Numbered from the stretch's first letter, positions 42,592-51,193 are shown. The stretch is DNA of 64,000 bases from Rhodanobacter denitrificans (GCA_003241385.1 QFPO01000008.1:128182-192181); one strand, 5' to 3'. The notes: generated by a model from the letters alone, not told the origin. Program-made: numbers and translations.

Positions 42592-43959
42592 ATGGGGATC
42601 GGATACGAACCGCTGTTCCGCCACGTCCTGCTGCCGTTCTACGACCAGACCCTGGCCGGACGCGGCACGCTGAGCTTCCTGGCCGAGTACGAGCGCAGCC
42701 AGTGGCTGCCGCCCGAGCAGCTCGAGGCGCTGCGCTGGACCAAGCTCAAGCGCCTGCTCGAGCACTGCTGGCGCGAGGTGCCGTACTACCGGCGGCAGTG
42801 GACCGAGCTCGGCATCACGCCCGAGGCGATCCGCACGCCGGCCGACTTCGCGCGCCTGCCGGTGCTGACCAAGCACGACATCCGCACGCATTTCGAATCG
42901 CTCAAGGCCGACTCGCTGCGCGACTCGCTGCTGTACAAGTCGACCAGCGGCTCGACCGGCGAGCCGTTCCGGTTCGGCTATACGCGCGAGAGCAACGACC
43001 GCCGCGCCGCGGTGATGTGGCGCAGCTACGGCTGGGCCGGTTCACGGCCGGGCCGGCGCACGCTGTATCTGTGGGCGGTGCCGTCGGGTCTGAAGCCTCT
43101 GCAGGCGTTCAAGCAGCGCCTGTACAACCGCGCCTACAACCGGCTGATGCTCGACAGCTTCGCGATGCGCGACGACACGATGGTCCGGTACGCGGATGCG
43201 ATCGACGCCTGGCGGCCGGAGATCGTCGTCGGCTACGTCGGGCCATTGGTGCGGCTGTCGCAGTGGCTGCTGGCCAATGGCCGGCGCATCCACCGGCCCG
43301 CCGCCGTGCTCGGCGCGGCCGAGTCGCTGCACGACTTCCAGCGCGAGATCGTCGAGCGCGCGTTCGGCGCGCCTGCGTTCAACACCTACGGCTGCCGCGA
43401 GTTCATGCTGATCGCGAGCGAGTGCGAGAAGCGCGAGGGCCTGCACGTCAACGCCGATCATCTCCACGTCGAGATCGGCACGCCGCTGCCGAGCGCGGCC
43501 GAGCGCGCCGCCGGCGAGATCATCGTGACCGACCTGTCGAACTTCGGCATGCCGTTCATCCGCTACACGACCGGTGACCTGGCGACGCCGGCCGACGCGC
43601 CGTGCAGCTGCGGCCGCAGCCTGCCGCTGCTGGCCCGGGTGCAGGGCCGCAAGCTCGACGCGATCCGCACGATCGACGGCCGCTACCTGCCCGGCGAGTA
43701 CTTCCCCTTCATCTTCAACGACGTCAAGTGGATCAAGCGGTTCCGCATCGTGCAGCGCCGGCTCGAGGCGATCGAGCTGCAGCTGGTCGTCGACGGCGAG
43801 GCCGACGCGACGCGGCTCGACGCCGCGCGCGCGCTGGTCACGCGTGCGCTCGGCGACGGCATCGAGCTGGACATCCGCGTCGTCGACGATATTCCGGTCG
43901 CCGCCAACGGCAAGTTCCGCGTGACCATCTCCGAGCTGTCCGATCCGCCCGTGCCATGA
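42592..43959 (+). CDS. CapK/PaaK-like adenylate-forming enzyme
   Basis: A 455-residue protein of the phenylacetate-CoA ligase-like (CapK) group. It has S-T-S-G-S-T-G-E-P at about 115-123 (P-loop), Y-G-C-R-E-F-M near 265, and T-G-D-L-A near 325 with the conserved Asp. A C-terminal sub-domain has N-G-K-F-R-V (near 447), the usual catalytic Lys neighbourhood. It activates a carboxylic acid as the adenylate; CapK-type members occur in capsule loci with unresolved substrates. GGAG about 10 bases upstream and ATG 42592 start it 13 bases after the flippase. It overlaps the following glycosyltransferase (ATGA), so it is an integral part of this operon. Confidence 0.85.
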   Translation: MGIGYEPLFRHVLLPFYDQTLAGRGTLSFLAEYERSQWLPPEQLEALRWTKLKRLLEHCWREVPYYRRQWTELGITPEAIRTPADFARLPVLTKHDIRTHFESLKADSLRDSLLYKSTSGSTGEPFRFGYTRESNDRRAAVMWRSYGWAGSRPGRRTLYLWAVPSGLKPLQAFKQRLYNRAYNRLMLDSFAMRDDTMVRYADAIDAWRPEIVVGYVGPLVRLSQWLLANGRRIHRPAAVLGAAESLHDFQREIVERAFGAPAFNTYGCREFMLIASECEKREGLHVNADHLHVEIGTPLPSAAERAAGEIIVTDLSNFGMPFIRYTTGDLATPADAPCSCGRSLPLLARVQGRKLDAIRTIDGRYLPGEYFPFIFNDVKWIKRFRIVQRRLEAIELQLVVDGEADATRLDAARALVTRALGDGIELDIRVVDDIPVAANGKFRVTISELSDPPVP

Positions 43960-45086
43960 ACATCACCCACGTCGTCGAGAACTTGAACCGCGGCGGACTC
44001 GAGCGGGTCGTGATCGACCTGATCGGCGTCCAGCAGGCGGCCGGCCATCGCTGCCAGGTCGTGTGCCTGTTCGAGCGCGGCACGCTGGCCACCGAGCTCG
44101 ACGCGTGCGGCGTGCCGGTGATCGCCTGCGGCAAGCGCTCGGGCTTCGATCTGGCCGCGGTGCGCCGGATGCGCGCGGCGATCCGCGCGCACGGCACCGA
44201 GGTGCTGAACACCCACAACGCGATGGCGCACTACTACGCGGCGATCGCCTCGCTCGGTCTGTCGCTGCGGCGGATCAATACGCGCCACAGCATGGGCGTG
44301 AGCGCGCACCACCGCCGCCGAGACTGGCTGTATCGCGCCTCGATGCTCGGCACCGATGCGGTGATCGCGGTTTCGCGCGCCTCGTGCGAGGCCGCGGTGA
44401 CGCAGCACCTGGTGCCGGCCGACAAGGCGGTCGCGATCCCGAACGGCATCCCGATCGGCCAGTTCCGGCCGCGCTCGGCCGAGGCACGGCGCCGGCTGGC
44501 CGAGACGCTCGGGCTGCCGGCCGATACCGCGCTGCTCGGCACGGTCGGCCGACTGCATCCGGCCAAGGACCACGCGCTGCTGCTGCGCGCGTTCGCGCGG
44601 CTCGGCGCCGGCCATCCGGATGCCGCGCTGATCGTCGTCGGCGACGGCGCGCTGCGCGCCGATCTCGAACGCGAGGCGCAGGCGCTCGGCCTGGCCGGGC
44701 GCGTGCGCTTCCTCGGCGACCGCGGCGACGTCAAGGCGCTGCTGTGCGCGTTCGACCTGTTCGTGCTGTCCTCGCGCACCGAGGGTTATTCGATCGCGCT
44801 GGTCGAGGCCTGCGCGGCCGGCCTGCCGATCGTCGCGACCGCGGTCGGCGGCAATCCGGAGATCGTCGAGGACGGCCGCAGCGGCCGCATCGTGCCGCCC
44901 GGCGACGCCGATGCGCTGGTCGCGGCGATCGCCGGCCTGCTCGACGACGTCCCGCGCCGCGAGGCGATGGGCGCGGCGGCGCGGGCCTGGGCGCTCGCGA
45001 ACGGATCGGTCGAGGCGATGGCCGAGCGCTACGAGGCCGTCTATCGCGGCGCGCCGCTGTCCGCCGCGGCGTCGGCCTCGCGTTGA
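43956..45086 (+). CDS. GT4-family glycosyltransferase
   Basis: A 376-residue GT-B enzyme opening M-N-I-T-H-V-V-E-N-L-N-R-G-G-L-E-R, where N-x-G-G-x-E-R is the family's acceptor loop. The donor domain has T-V-G-R-L-H-P-A-K-D-H and the retaining E-x7-E motif S-R-T-E-G-Y-S-I-A-L-V-E-A. It is coupled to the CapK-like gene by ATGA. A promoter for the next gene overlaps its stop codon. Confidence 0.9.
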   Translation: MNITHVVENLNRGGLERVVIDLIGVQQAAGHRCQVVCLFERGTLATELDACGVPVIACGKRSGFDLAAVRRMRAAIRAHGTEVLNTHNAMAHYYAAIASLGLSLRRINTRHSMGVSAHHRRRDWLYRASMLGTDAVIAVSRASCEAAVTQHLVPADKAVAIPNGIPIGQFRPRSAEARRRLAETLGLPADTALLGTVGRLHPAKDHALLLRAFARLGAGHPDAALIVVGDGALRADLEREAQALGLAGRVRFLGDRGDVKALLCAFDLFVLSSRTEGYSIALVEACAAGLPIVATAVGGNPEIVEDGRSGRIVPPGDADALVAAIAGLLDDVPRREAMGAAARAWALANGSVEAMAERYEAVYRGAPLSAAASASR

Positions 45087-45110
45087 CCTGACGCACAGGG
45101 ATGGGATACT
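45083..45110 (+). promoter_or_regulatory. Sigma-70-type promoter before deacetylase 2
   Basis: TTGACC (45083-45088), 16-base spacer, GATACT (45105-45110). It is the best -35/-10 pair in the window. It overlaps the stop codon of the glycosyltransferase gene and lies about 88 bases before ATG 45199, so the second half of the plus-strand block can be transcribed separately. Confidence 0.6.
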
Positions 45111-45198
45111 GGCGCCCGCCGATGCCGGCTTGGTGTGCGGCTTGCGACACCGCCGGGACGCGCCGGCCAACGGACGCACCGCACGACGTCGCCTCACG

Positions 45199-45837
45199 AT
45201 GAAGCTGCCGAACAAACAGACCTTACTGGGGCTGCTGCCCGACGCGCTCGCGCTGACCCGCGGCGACCGCAGCGAGCGCAGCGCGTATCTGACCTTCGAC
45301 GACGGCCCCAACCCGACCTACACGCCGCCGCTGCTGGATCTGCTGGCACGCTACGGCGCGCGCGCCAGCTTCTTCCTGATCGGCGACCAGGTCGAGCGCC
45401 ATCCCGACATCGTCGAGCGGATCGTCGCCGAGGGCCATCTGATCGGCAATCATTCCTACGACCACCCGCATTTCGACCGGCTGCCGCTCGGCGACCAGAT
45501 CGCCCAGGTCGAGCGCACCGACCGTCTGCTCGCGCGTTTCGACGGCCGGCCGCGGCACCGCTTCCGGACGCCGCGCGGCGTGGTCCCGCTGCGCCTGCTG
45601 GCGCGGTTCGCGCGCGAGCGCCGCGGCATCACGTACTGGTCCTACGACAGCCTCGACTACGACGACCACCCGGTCGACCGGCTCGCCGCCGCGCTCGAGC
45701 GCCACGGCCTGCGCAACGGCGAGATCGTGCTGATGCACGACGACAGCGCGCGCGCCGCCGGCATCCTCGAACGGCTGCTGCCGCAGTGGCGCGACCAGGG
45801 CATTGCGCTGCGCGCCCTGCCGGAGGAGCCTGCCTGA
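45199..45837 (+). CDS. Polysaccharide deacetylase (NodB domain) 2
   Basis: A 212-residue, compact NodB domain. The motifs are complete: L-T-F-D-D-G-P-N-P (31-39), N-H-S-Y-D-H-P-H-F (84-92; H-x-x-x-H metal pair) and F-R-T-P-R-G (122-127), then W-S-Y-D-S-L-D-Y-D-D and V-L-M-H-D-D-S. This is closer to chitooligosaccharide/peptidoglycan deacetylases than deacetylase 1. No signal peptide was recognised; N-terminal K-L-P-N-K-Q-T-L-L-G-L-L is amphipathic. It has its own promoter at 45083. Confidence 0.9.
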   Translation: MKLPNKQTLLGLLPDALALTRGDRSERSAYLTFDDGPNPTYTPPLLDLLARYGARASFFLIGDQVERHPDIVERIVAEGHLIGNHSYDHPHFDRLPLGDQIAQVERTDRLLARFDGRPRHRFRTPRGVVPLRLLARFARERRGITYWSYDSLDYDDHPVDRLAAALERHGLRNGEIVLMHDDSARAAGILERLLPQWRDQGIALRALPEEPA

Positions 45838-46045
45838 ACGCCGGCTGTGCGACGCGAAAGCACGGCACGGCCATGGGAACCTCACAGGCCCGCCGCCCTC
45901 AGCGCACGGCCGGGGTGTGAATCATTGTTCCATCGGTCCGCGCCTCGTAGGCAGCGGGCCGTCCGACCTGGGAAAATCCACCGATGCCGACCGTCCCGCC
46001 GATCGCGTTCTCCGTCTCTCCCGTCCGCAGCCCGCGCGCGCCGCG

Positions 46046-47245
46046 ATGAACCTCGTCGTCGCGCTGCTGGTCGTCCTGATCGCCGGTCCGCTGCTGGCCG
46101 CCTTCGTCGTTCACCGCGTGCTGCGCTCGCGCAACATGCAGATCTGGATCGGCAGCTACCTGCGCCGCACGCCGCGTCCGCCGGTCGCCGGTCCCACCCA
46201 TGTGATGTTCTGCTTCGTCGACCACTTCGAGCCGATGTGGAAGCAGGCCGATCTGGCGACCCAGCGCGCACGCGTGGACCGCTGGTGCCGCGACTACCGC
46301 GCGCTCGCCTCGCGCCATCGCGACGCCGACGGCCGGCCGCCGCAGCACGGGTTCTTCTATCCCGAGGAGGAATACCTCGAGGAGCATCTGGCCAAGATCG
46401 AGGCGCTGTGCGCCGACGGCTACGGTGAGATCGAGATCCATCTGCATCACGACGACGACACCGAGGACAACTTCCGCACGGTCATGCGGCGCTTCTGCGA
46501 TCTGCTGCACGAGCGCCACGGCGCGCTGTCGCGCCACCCCGAAACCGGCGAGCTGATGTTCGGCTTCATCCACGGCAACTGGAGCCTCGACAACTCGCGC
46601 CCGGACGGCCGCTGGTGCGGCCTGAACAACGAGCTGGTCCTGCTGCGCGAGCTCGGCTGCTACGCCGACTTCACGCTGCCCTCGGCACCGAGCGACACGC
46701 AGACGCGCACGATCAACTCGATCTACTACGCGACCGACGATCCGCATGCGCCCAAGTCGCACGACGACGGCGAGCCGGTCCGCGTCGGCGGCCGGCCGAG
46801 CGGCGATCTGATGATCGTGCAGGGTCCGCTCGGCCTGAACTGGCGCGATCGCCGCTTCGGCCTGATGCCGCGCATCGAGAACGCCGACGTGCGCGCGGGC
46901 GTGCCGCCGAGCGCCGAGCGCGTCGACGCCTGGGTGCGCACCGGCATCCACGTCGAGGGCCGGCCGGAGTGGGTGTTCGTCAAGGTGCATACGCACGGCA
47001 CGCAGGAAGCCGACATCGACACCCTGCTCGGCGCGGCCGCGGACGCGATGCATACGCATCTGGAGACCGCCTACAACGACGGCGAGCGCTACGTGCTGCA
47101 TTACGTCAACGCGCGCGAGGTCTACAACATCATCAAGGCCGCCGAGGCCGGGCATCGCGGCGATCCGAACGACTTCCGCGACTTCATCCTGCCGCCGCCG
47201 CGCGCCTCCTGGGCCGGCAGCCGCCGCGCCGGAGCGGCGGCGTGA
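46046..47245 (+). CDS. Membrane-anchored protein of the NodB/glycoside-hydrolase-like type, function unknown
   Basis: A 399-residue protein with one N-terminal membrane anchor (about 3-25: V-V-A-L-L-V-V-L-I-A-G-P-L-L-A-A-F-V). The mature part starts T-H-V-M-F-C-F-V-D-H-F-E-P-M-W, and has I-E-I-H-L-H-H-D-D-D, F-I-H-G-N-W-S-L-D-N-S and V-K-V-H-T-H-G. These His/Asp clusters resemble a metal site in a deacetylase-like (beta/alpha) barrel. I know similar unnamed proteins from exopolysaccharide loci but no established function. It is followed at once by a glycosyltransferase (GTGA overlap), so it belongs to the assembly pathway. Possible roles are modification or trimming of the polymer at the membrane. 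Confidence 0.7.
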   Translation: MNLVVALLVVLIAGPLLAAFVVHRVLRSRNMQIWIGSYLRRTPRPPVAGPTHVMFCFVDHFEPMWKQADLATQRARVDRWCRDYRALASRHRDADGRPPQHGFFYPEEEYLEEHLAKIEALCADGYGEIEIHLHHDDDTEDNFRTVMRRFCDLLHERHGALSRHPETGELMFGFIHGNWSLDNSRPDGRWCGLNNELVLLRELGCYADFTLPSAPSDTQTRTINSIYYATDDPHAPKSHDDGEPVRVGGRPSGDLMIVQGPLGLNWRDRRFGLMPRIENADVRAGVPPSAERVDAWVRTGIHVEGRPEWVFVKVHTHGTQEADIDTLLGAAADAMHTHLETAYNDGERYVLHYVNAREVYNIIKAAEAGHRGDPNDFRDFILPPPRASWAGSRRAGAAA

Positions 47246-48066
47246 GCGATACGACCGCAGCCGGCCGCGCCGGCGACGGCGATTCCGGTCCGGCCGGTGC
47301 CGGCGAATTCGGTACCGCCGTGGTCAGCGTCATCATGCCGGTCTACAACGCCGAGTCGACGCTGCAGCGCTCGATCGACTCGGTGCTCGGCCAGACCCAT
47401 CGCGCGCTCGAACTGATCGCGGTCGACGACGGCTCGTCGGACGGCTCGGCCGCGCTGATCGAGGCGCAGAGGCAGCACGATGCGCGGGTGCGGCTGATTC
47501 GGCAGGCCAATGCCGGCGTCGCCGCCGCGCGCAATGCCGGCATCGCCGCGGCGACCGGCAGCCACGTCGCATTCCTCGACAGCGACGACTGGTGGCATCC
47601 GCGCAAGCTCGAGCTGCAGCTCGCGCAGATGCAACGGCAAAGCGCGCAGGTCGCCTACTGCAGCTATCTGCGCGTGGCCGAGTCGGGCCGCACGCTGTCG
47701 CGCGTCGATCCGCCGGCCGAGCTCGGTTACCGCGACCTGCTGCGCAGCAACTACATCGGCCATCTGACCGGCATCTACGATCGTCGCATCGGCGACGCGC
47801 CGTTCCTGAAGATCGGCCACGAGGATTACGCGTTCTGGCTCGATCGCCTGCGCCGCGCCGGCCGCGCCGTGCGCGCCGACCACGACGAGCCGCTGGCCTA
47901 CTACCTGGTACGCGCCGGCTCGCTGTCGTCGAACAAGCTGCACGCGGCGCGCTGGCAATGGCGGATCTATCGCGACGTCGAGCGGCTGAGCCTGCCGCAG
48001 GCCACCGCCTGCATGGCGAGCTACGTCGTCCAGGCGCTGCTCAAGCGCCGATCGGGGGCTGCATGA
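47242..48066 (+). CDS. GT2-family glycosyltransferase 1
   Basis: A 274-residue GT-A enzyme: V-S-V-I-M-P-V-Y-N-A-E-S-T-L (about 28-41), V-D-D-G-S-S-D-G-S (about 62-70), then the D-x-D motif F-L-D-S-D-D-W-W. GTG 47242 overlaps the stop of the preceding gene; GGAG sits seven bases upstream. An N-terminal Gly/Ala-rich extension (1-25) is unusual but short. The stop overlaps the next glycosyltransferase (ATGA). Confidence 0.9.
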   Translation: MSDTTAAGRAGDGDSGPAGAGEFGTAVVSVIMPVYNAESTLQRSIDSVLGQTHRALELIAVDDGSSDGSAALIEAQRQHDARVRLIRQANAGVAAARNAGIAAATGSHVAFLDSDDWWHPRKLELQLAQMQRQSAQVAYCSYLRVAESGRTLSRVDPPAELGYRDLLRSNYIGHLTGIYDRRIGDAPFLKIGHEDYAFWLDRLRRAGRAVRADHDEPLAYYLVRAGSLSSNKLHAARWQWRIYRDVERLSLPQATACMASYVVQALLKRRSGAA

Positions 48067-48974
48067 GCGCGACCGCGGCGGCCGACGCATACGCCTATAC
48101 GGTGATCATTCCGGCCTACAAAGCCGCCGGCACGCTCGGCACCGCGCTGGACAGCGTGTTCGCGCAGCAACGCCCGCCCGCCGCGGTGATCGTGATCGAC
48201 GACGGCTCGCCGGACGGCGAGGCGATCGCCGCGGTCGTCGCCGGTTACGGCGGGCGCGTCACGCTGATCAGGCAGCGCAACCAGGGACCGGCCGCCGCGC
48301 GCAATCACGGCGTGCGCACGGCGGCGACGCCGTGGATCGCGTTCCTCGACGCCGACGATTCGTGGCTGCCCGAGAAGATGGCGCGCCAGCTCGCCCTGGC
48401 CGGCGAGGACCGCGTCGGCCTGATCCACGGCCAGGCGCGCGACGAGCGCGAGCCGCTGCCGGCCATGCTGGACCTGGACCGGCTGTGGACGCGCAACCGC
48501 ATCTGCACGTCGATGGTCGTCGTGCGCAAGGCCGCCTTCGACGCGGCCGGCGGCTTCGACGAGGACCCGGCCCTGATCGGTGCGGAGGACTACAACCTCT
48601 GGCTGCGCCTGGCCGCCGCCGGCTGGGGCGTGCGCGCGGCGCAGGGACGGATCGGCAACTACACGCCGGCCGCCGGCAGCATCACCAGCCAGATCGAGCG
48701 CTGTGCGGCCGCCGAGATCCACAACGCGCGCAAGCTCGGCGAGGCGCTCGGCTTCGAGCCGGCACGCATCGAGGCCAAGGTACTGGCGATCCGCACCGAC
48801 TTCGGCCGTCACCTGCTGCATGCGCGCGATCTGCCGGCCGCGCGCCGGATGCTGTGGGCGCCGCTGCGGCGCCGGCCGCGACCGGCCGTCGTGCAGCTGT
48901 GGTGCGCGACCTTCGTGCCACCGGCCCTGCTCGACCTGCGCCGCAAGCTGCGCTCGCGCCGATCGGCCCGCTGA
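48063..48974 (+). CDS. GT2-family glycosyltransferase 2
   Basis: A 303-residue GT-A enzyme with V-I-I-P-A-Y-K-A-A-G-T-L (about 14-25), I-D-D-G-S-P-D-G-E, A-F-L-D-A-D-D-S-W (D-x-D) and E-D-Y-N-L-W-L-R-L. It is a clear paralogue of the upstream GT2, probably adding a neighbouring sugar. It ends the plus-strand operon with an Arg-rich C-terminus (L-R-S-R-R-S-A-R). Confidence 0.9.
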   Translation: MSATAAADAYAYTVIIPAYKAAGTLGTALDSVFAQQRPPAAVIVIDDGSPDGEAIAAVVAGYGGRVTLIRQRNQGPAAARNHGVRTAATPWIAFLDADDSWLPEKMARQLALAGEDRVGLIHGQARDEREPLPAMLDLDRLWTRNRICTSMVVVRKAAFDAAGGFDEDPALIGAEDYNLWLRLAAAGWGVRAAQGRIGNYTPAAGSITSQIERCAAAEIHNARKLGEALGFEPARIEAKVLAIRTDFGRHLLHARDLPAARRMLWAPLRRRPRPAVVQLWCATFVPPALLDLRRKLRSRRSAR

Positions 48975-49238
48975 CGAACCGGTCGGGCGAACGCCTGCGT
49001 CGCGATGAGGTCTCGACAGCGGCGCTGATGACCAGCGCGGCTCGGCGCTCGCGCCTCATGCCGCCTGTTCCCCTCTTCCCGTTCTTCCCATTTTCCGTTT
49101 TTCCGTCGACGGACGGCCTCGATCGCTTCGTCCGCCGCTGATCGCCGGGCATCGGTCCGGCGTCATCTCGCGAGGCCGCCGCCGACCCGCATCGCTGCGG
49201 CGAGTTGCCGCGGAGCGGTCGCGGCGGTCAAAATTTTT
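48975..49238. other. Non-coding stretch after the GT2 pair
   Basis: No supported gene. A pyrimidine-rich run (about 49070-49105: CCTCTTCCCGTTCTTCCCATTTTCCG) is noticeable but forms no hairpin with a T-tract. The last 30 bases become A/T-rich and lead into the Crp/Clp-like site. Confidence 0.35.
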
Positions 49239-49254
49239 AGTGATGGTCATCACA
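49239..49254 (+). promoter_or_regulatory. Crp/Clp-like binding site upstream of the lyase gene
   Basis: AGTGA-TGGTCA-TCACA matches the Crp/Clp consensus TGTGA-N6-TCACA at all positions but the first. The inner palindrome GTGATG-GT-CATCAC is perfect. It lies about 190 bases before ATG 49445 in an A/T-rich island (AAAATTTTTAG just upstream). CACAAT at 49292-49297 is a possible -10. In Xanthomonas, Clp controls extracellular enzymes and exopolysaccharide. Confidence 0.55.
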
Positions 49255-49444
49255 AATATCGAAGAAGCCCTCGATGTTCTGATGACTTGCTCACAATCGC
49301 CGCACGGCCGCACGGTAACGTGGGTTTCGTCGTAACCCGTTGCAGTGCAGGACCGTTTTCCCCTGATCGGCAGTGTGCGACCGGCCTTCGGACCGGACGC
49401 AGCGGGTTCGGCGCGCCCCCACCAGTCGAGAGGACGATCCATCC

Positions 49445-51157
49445 ATGGCACCGCGCAATTCGTACCGTCGCGCCCTCGCAGCGCTGGCCGTCGTGTTGAG
49501 CCCGCTCGTGGCCGCTGCCCAAGGCATCACCATCGATCTGTCCTACGTCGACACCGCTTCGTCGGCGTACACGCGCTTCAAGAACTACGTCGACGCCGCC
49601 GTCAACGGCAATCCCGCTTACGGCTTCAGCGCGACCGACGCGGTCTACATGCACCGCCTGACCGGCCAGCCGCAGTACTGCAATCTCGCCGTGCAGATGA
49701 GCCAGGCCCAGGTCGACGCCGCCAACACCGCGATCGGCGGAGGGCAGCGCCCGGCCATCGCCGGCGACTCGTATCTGCAGGCCGGTCCGATGCTGATGGA
49801 CCTGGCGATCACCTGGGACTGGTGCCGCAGCTTCGTCAGCGACGGCCAGCGCGCGCAGTGGGGCGCCTACGCCGAACAGACCGTCTGGAACATCTGGAAT
49901 CCGAGCCAGGCGCAGTGGGGCGGCCGTCCGTTCGCCTGGTCCGGCTGGGGCACCAACGACCCCGCCAACAACTACTTCTACAGCTTCCTGCAGGCCACGA
50001 TGTACTGGGCGCTGGCCAGCGACAGCACGACCTGGAAGGCCTGGGTCCAGAACAACAAGCTGCCGACGCTCGAAGCCTACTTCGCGAACCTGCCCGGCGG
50101 CGGCAGCCAGGAAGGCACCGGTTACGGCCTGTCGCACCGCACGGTGTTCGCACTGTACCGGCTGTGGCGCGACTCGACCGGCACCGACCCGGCCAATGCG
50201 AACAGCCACCTGTCCGACACGGTCGCCTACTGGACCCATGCCACGGTGCCGACGCGCGACCGCTATGCGCCGATCGGCGACCAGGCGCGCACCTCGCAGC
50301 CGGAGCTCTACGACTACCACCGCCAGCTGATGCTCGAGGCGCGCAGCAGCACCGCCAATGCCGAGATGCGCAATCTCGCCTCGTGGTGGCTCAACGGCAT
50401 CTCGGTCCAGCAGATGATCAACAGCTTCAACTACCGCCACGACCTGCTGCGGCCCGGCAGCAGCACGGCGACGCCGTCCAATCTGATCTACCACGCCACC
50501 GGCGTCGGCCAGATGTTCGCGCGGACCGGCTGGGATACCGGCGCGATGTGGATGTCGTTCGTCGCCGGCCCGTACGTGCAGAGTCATGCGCACCAGGACC
50601 AGGGCGCGTTCACGCTCTACGAGAACGGCTGGCTCGCGGTGACCGAGAACATCTGGACGACCAGCGGTATCCAGCAGGGCACCGACGTGCACAACGTGCT
50701 GCGCTTCGTGCGCAACGGCACCACGATCGGCCAGCGCGAGCCGACGACCTCGCACATGACGGTCACGCCGACCGGCGGCGCCGGCGCGTTCACCGCCAGC
50801 GCCGACCTCACGCCGGCCTACGGCGGCAACGCGGCGATCCAGTCCTGGCAGCGCAGCATCGAGTTCGGTGGCCGCCGCCTGCTGGTGCAGGACAGCTACC
50901 AGGTCAGCGCCGACACGCAGGCGATCTTCCAGGTCAACGTGCCGGTGCAGCCGGTCGTCAACGGCCGCAGCGTGACCGCCGGCCGACTCAGGATCAACGT
51001 GCTGCAGCCGGCCGACGCGACGATCAGCGCGGTCGACTGGCGCAGCGTCGGCAGCGACTTCCGCTCCGGCTGGCGCATCGACGTGCGCGGCAGCGGCGGC
51101 ACCTATGTCGTCGAGCTCAAGACCAGCGAAGACCTGTTCAAGAACGGCTTCGACTGA
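49445..51157 (+). CDS. Secreted heparinase II/III-type polysaccharide lyase 1, with LFKNGFD tail
   Basis: A 570-residue exported protein (signal peptide to about A-A-A-Q-G, residue 26). The first 340 residues are helical and Trp/Tyr-rich, as the alpha/alpha toroid of PL8/PL12/PL21-type lyases (A-N-N-Y-F-Y-S-F-L; E-G-T-G-Y-G). The C-terminal part is beta-rich and has the family-typical S-H-A-H-Q-D-Q-G-A-F and V-H-N-V-L-R-F. It probably cleaves uronic-acid-containing polymer by beta-elimination. The last residues are D-L-F-K-N-G-F-D. GAGAGGA about ten bases upstream supports ATG 49445. It converges on its paralogue at 51369-53096, and a Crp/Clp-like site precedes it. Confidence 0.82.
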   Translation: MAPRNSYRRALAALAVVLSPLVAAAQGITIDLSYVDTASSAYTRFKNYVDAAVNGNPAYGFSATDAVYMHRLTGQPQYCNLAVQMSQAQVDAANTAIGGGQRPAIAGDSYLQAGPMLMDLAITWDWCRSFVSDGQRAQWGAYAEQTVWNIWNPSQAQWGGRPFAWSGWGTNDPANNYFYSFLQATMYWALASDSTTWKAWVQNNKLPTLEAYFANLPGGGSQEGTGYGLSHRTVFALYRLWRDSTGTDPANANSHLSDTVAYWTHATVPTRDRYAPIGDQARTSQPELYDYHRQLMLEARSSTANAEMRNLASWWLNGISVQQMINSFNYRHDLLRPGSSTATPSNLIYHATGVGQMFARTGWDTGAMWMSFVAGPYVQSHAHQDQGAFTLYENGWLAVTENIWTTSGIQQGTDVHNVLRFVRNGTTIGQREPTTSHMTVTPTGGAGAFTASADLTPAYGGNAAIQSWQRSIEFGGRRLLVQDSYQVSADTQAIFQVNVPVQPVVNGRSVTAGRLRINVLQPADATISAVDWRSVGSDFRSGWRIDVRGSGGTYVVELKTSEDLFKNGFD

Positions 51158-51163
51158 ACCGCT

Positions 51164-51193
51164 CGCGCGGCGGTCGACGCGATGCGCCGCGCG
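51164..51193 (+). terminator. Possible terminator hairpin after lyase 1
   Basis: CGCGCGGCG / CGCCGCGCG form a perfect nine-base-pair stem with a 12-base loop, six bases after the stop codon. Only TCCTTG follows, so a true intrinsic terminator is uncertain; it also suits the opposite strand. Confidence 0.35.

Noticed and set aside
45916..45931. Third Crp/Clp-like site (TGTGA-ATCATT-GTTCC)
   Set aside because: Only the left half matches; the right half has too many mismatches to TCACA.
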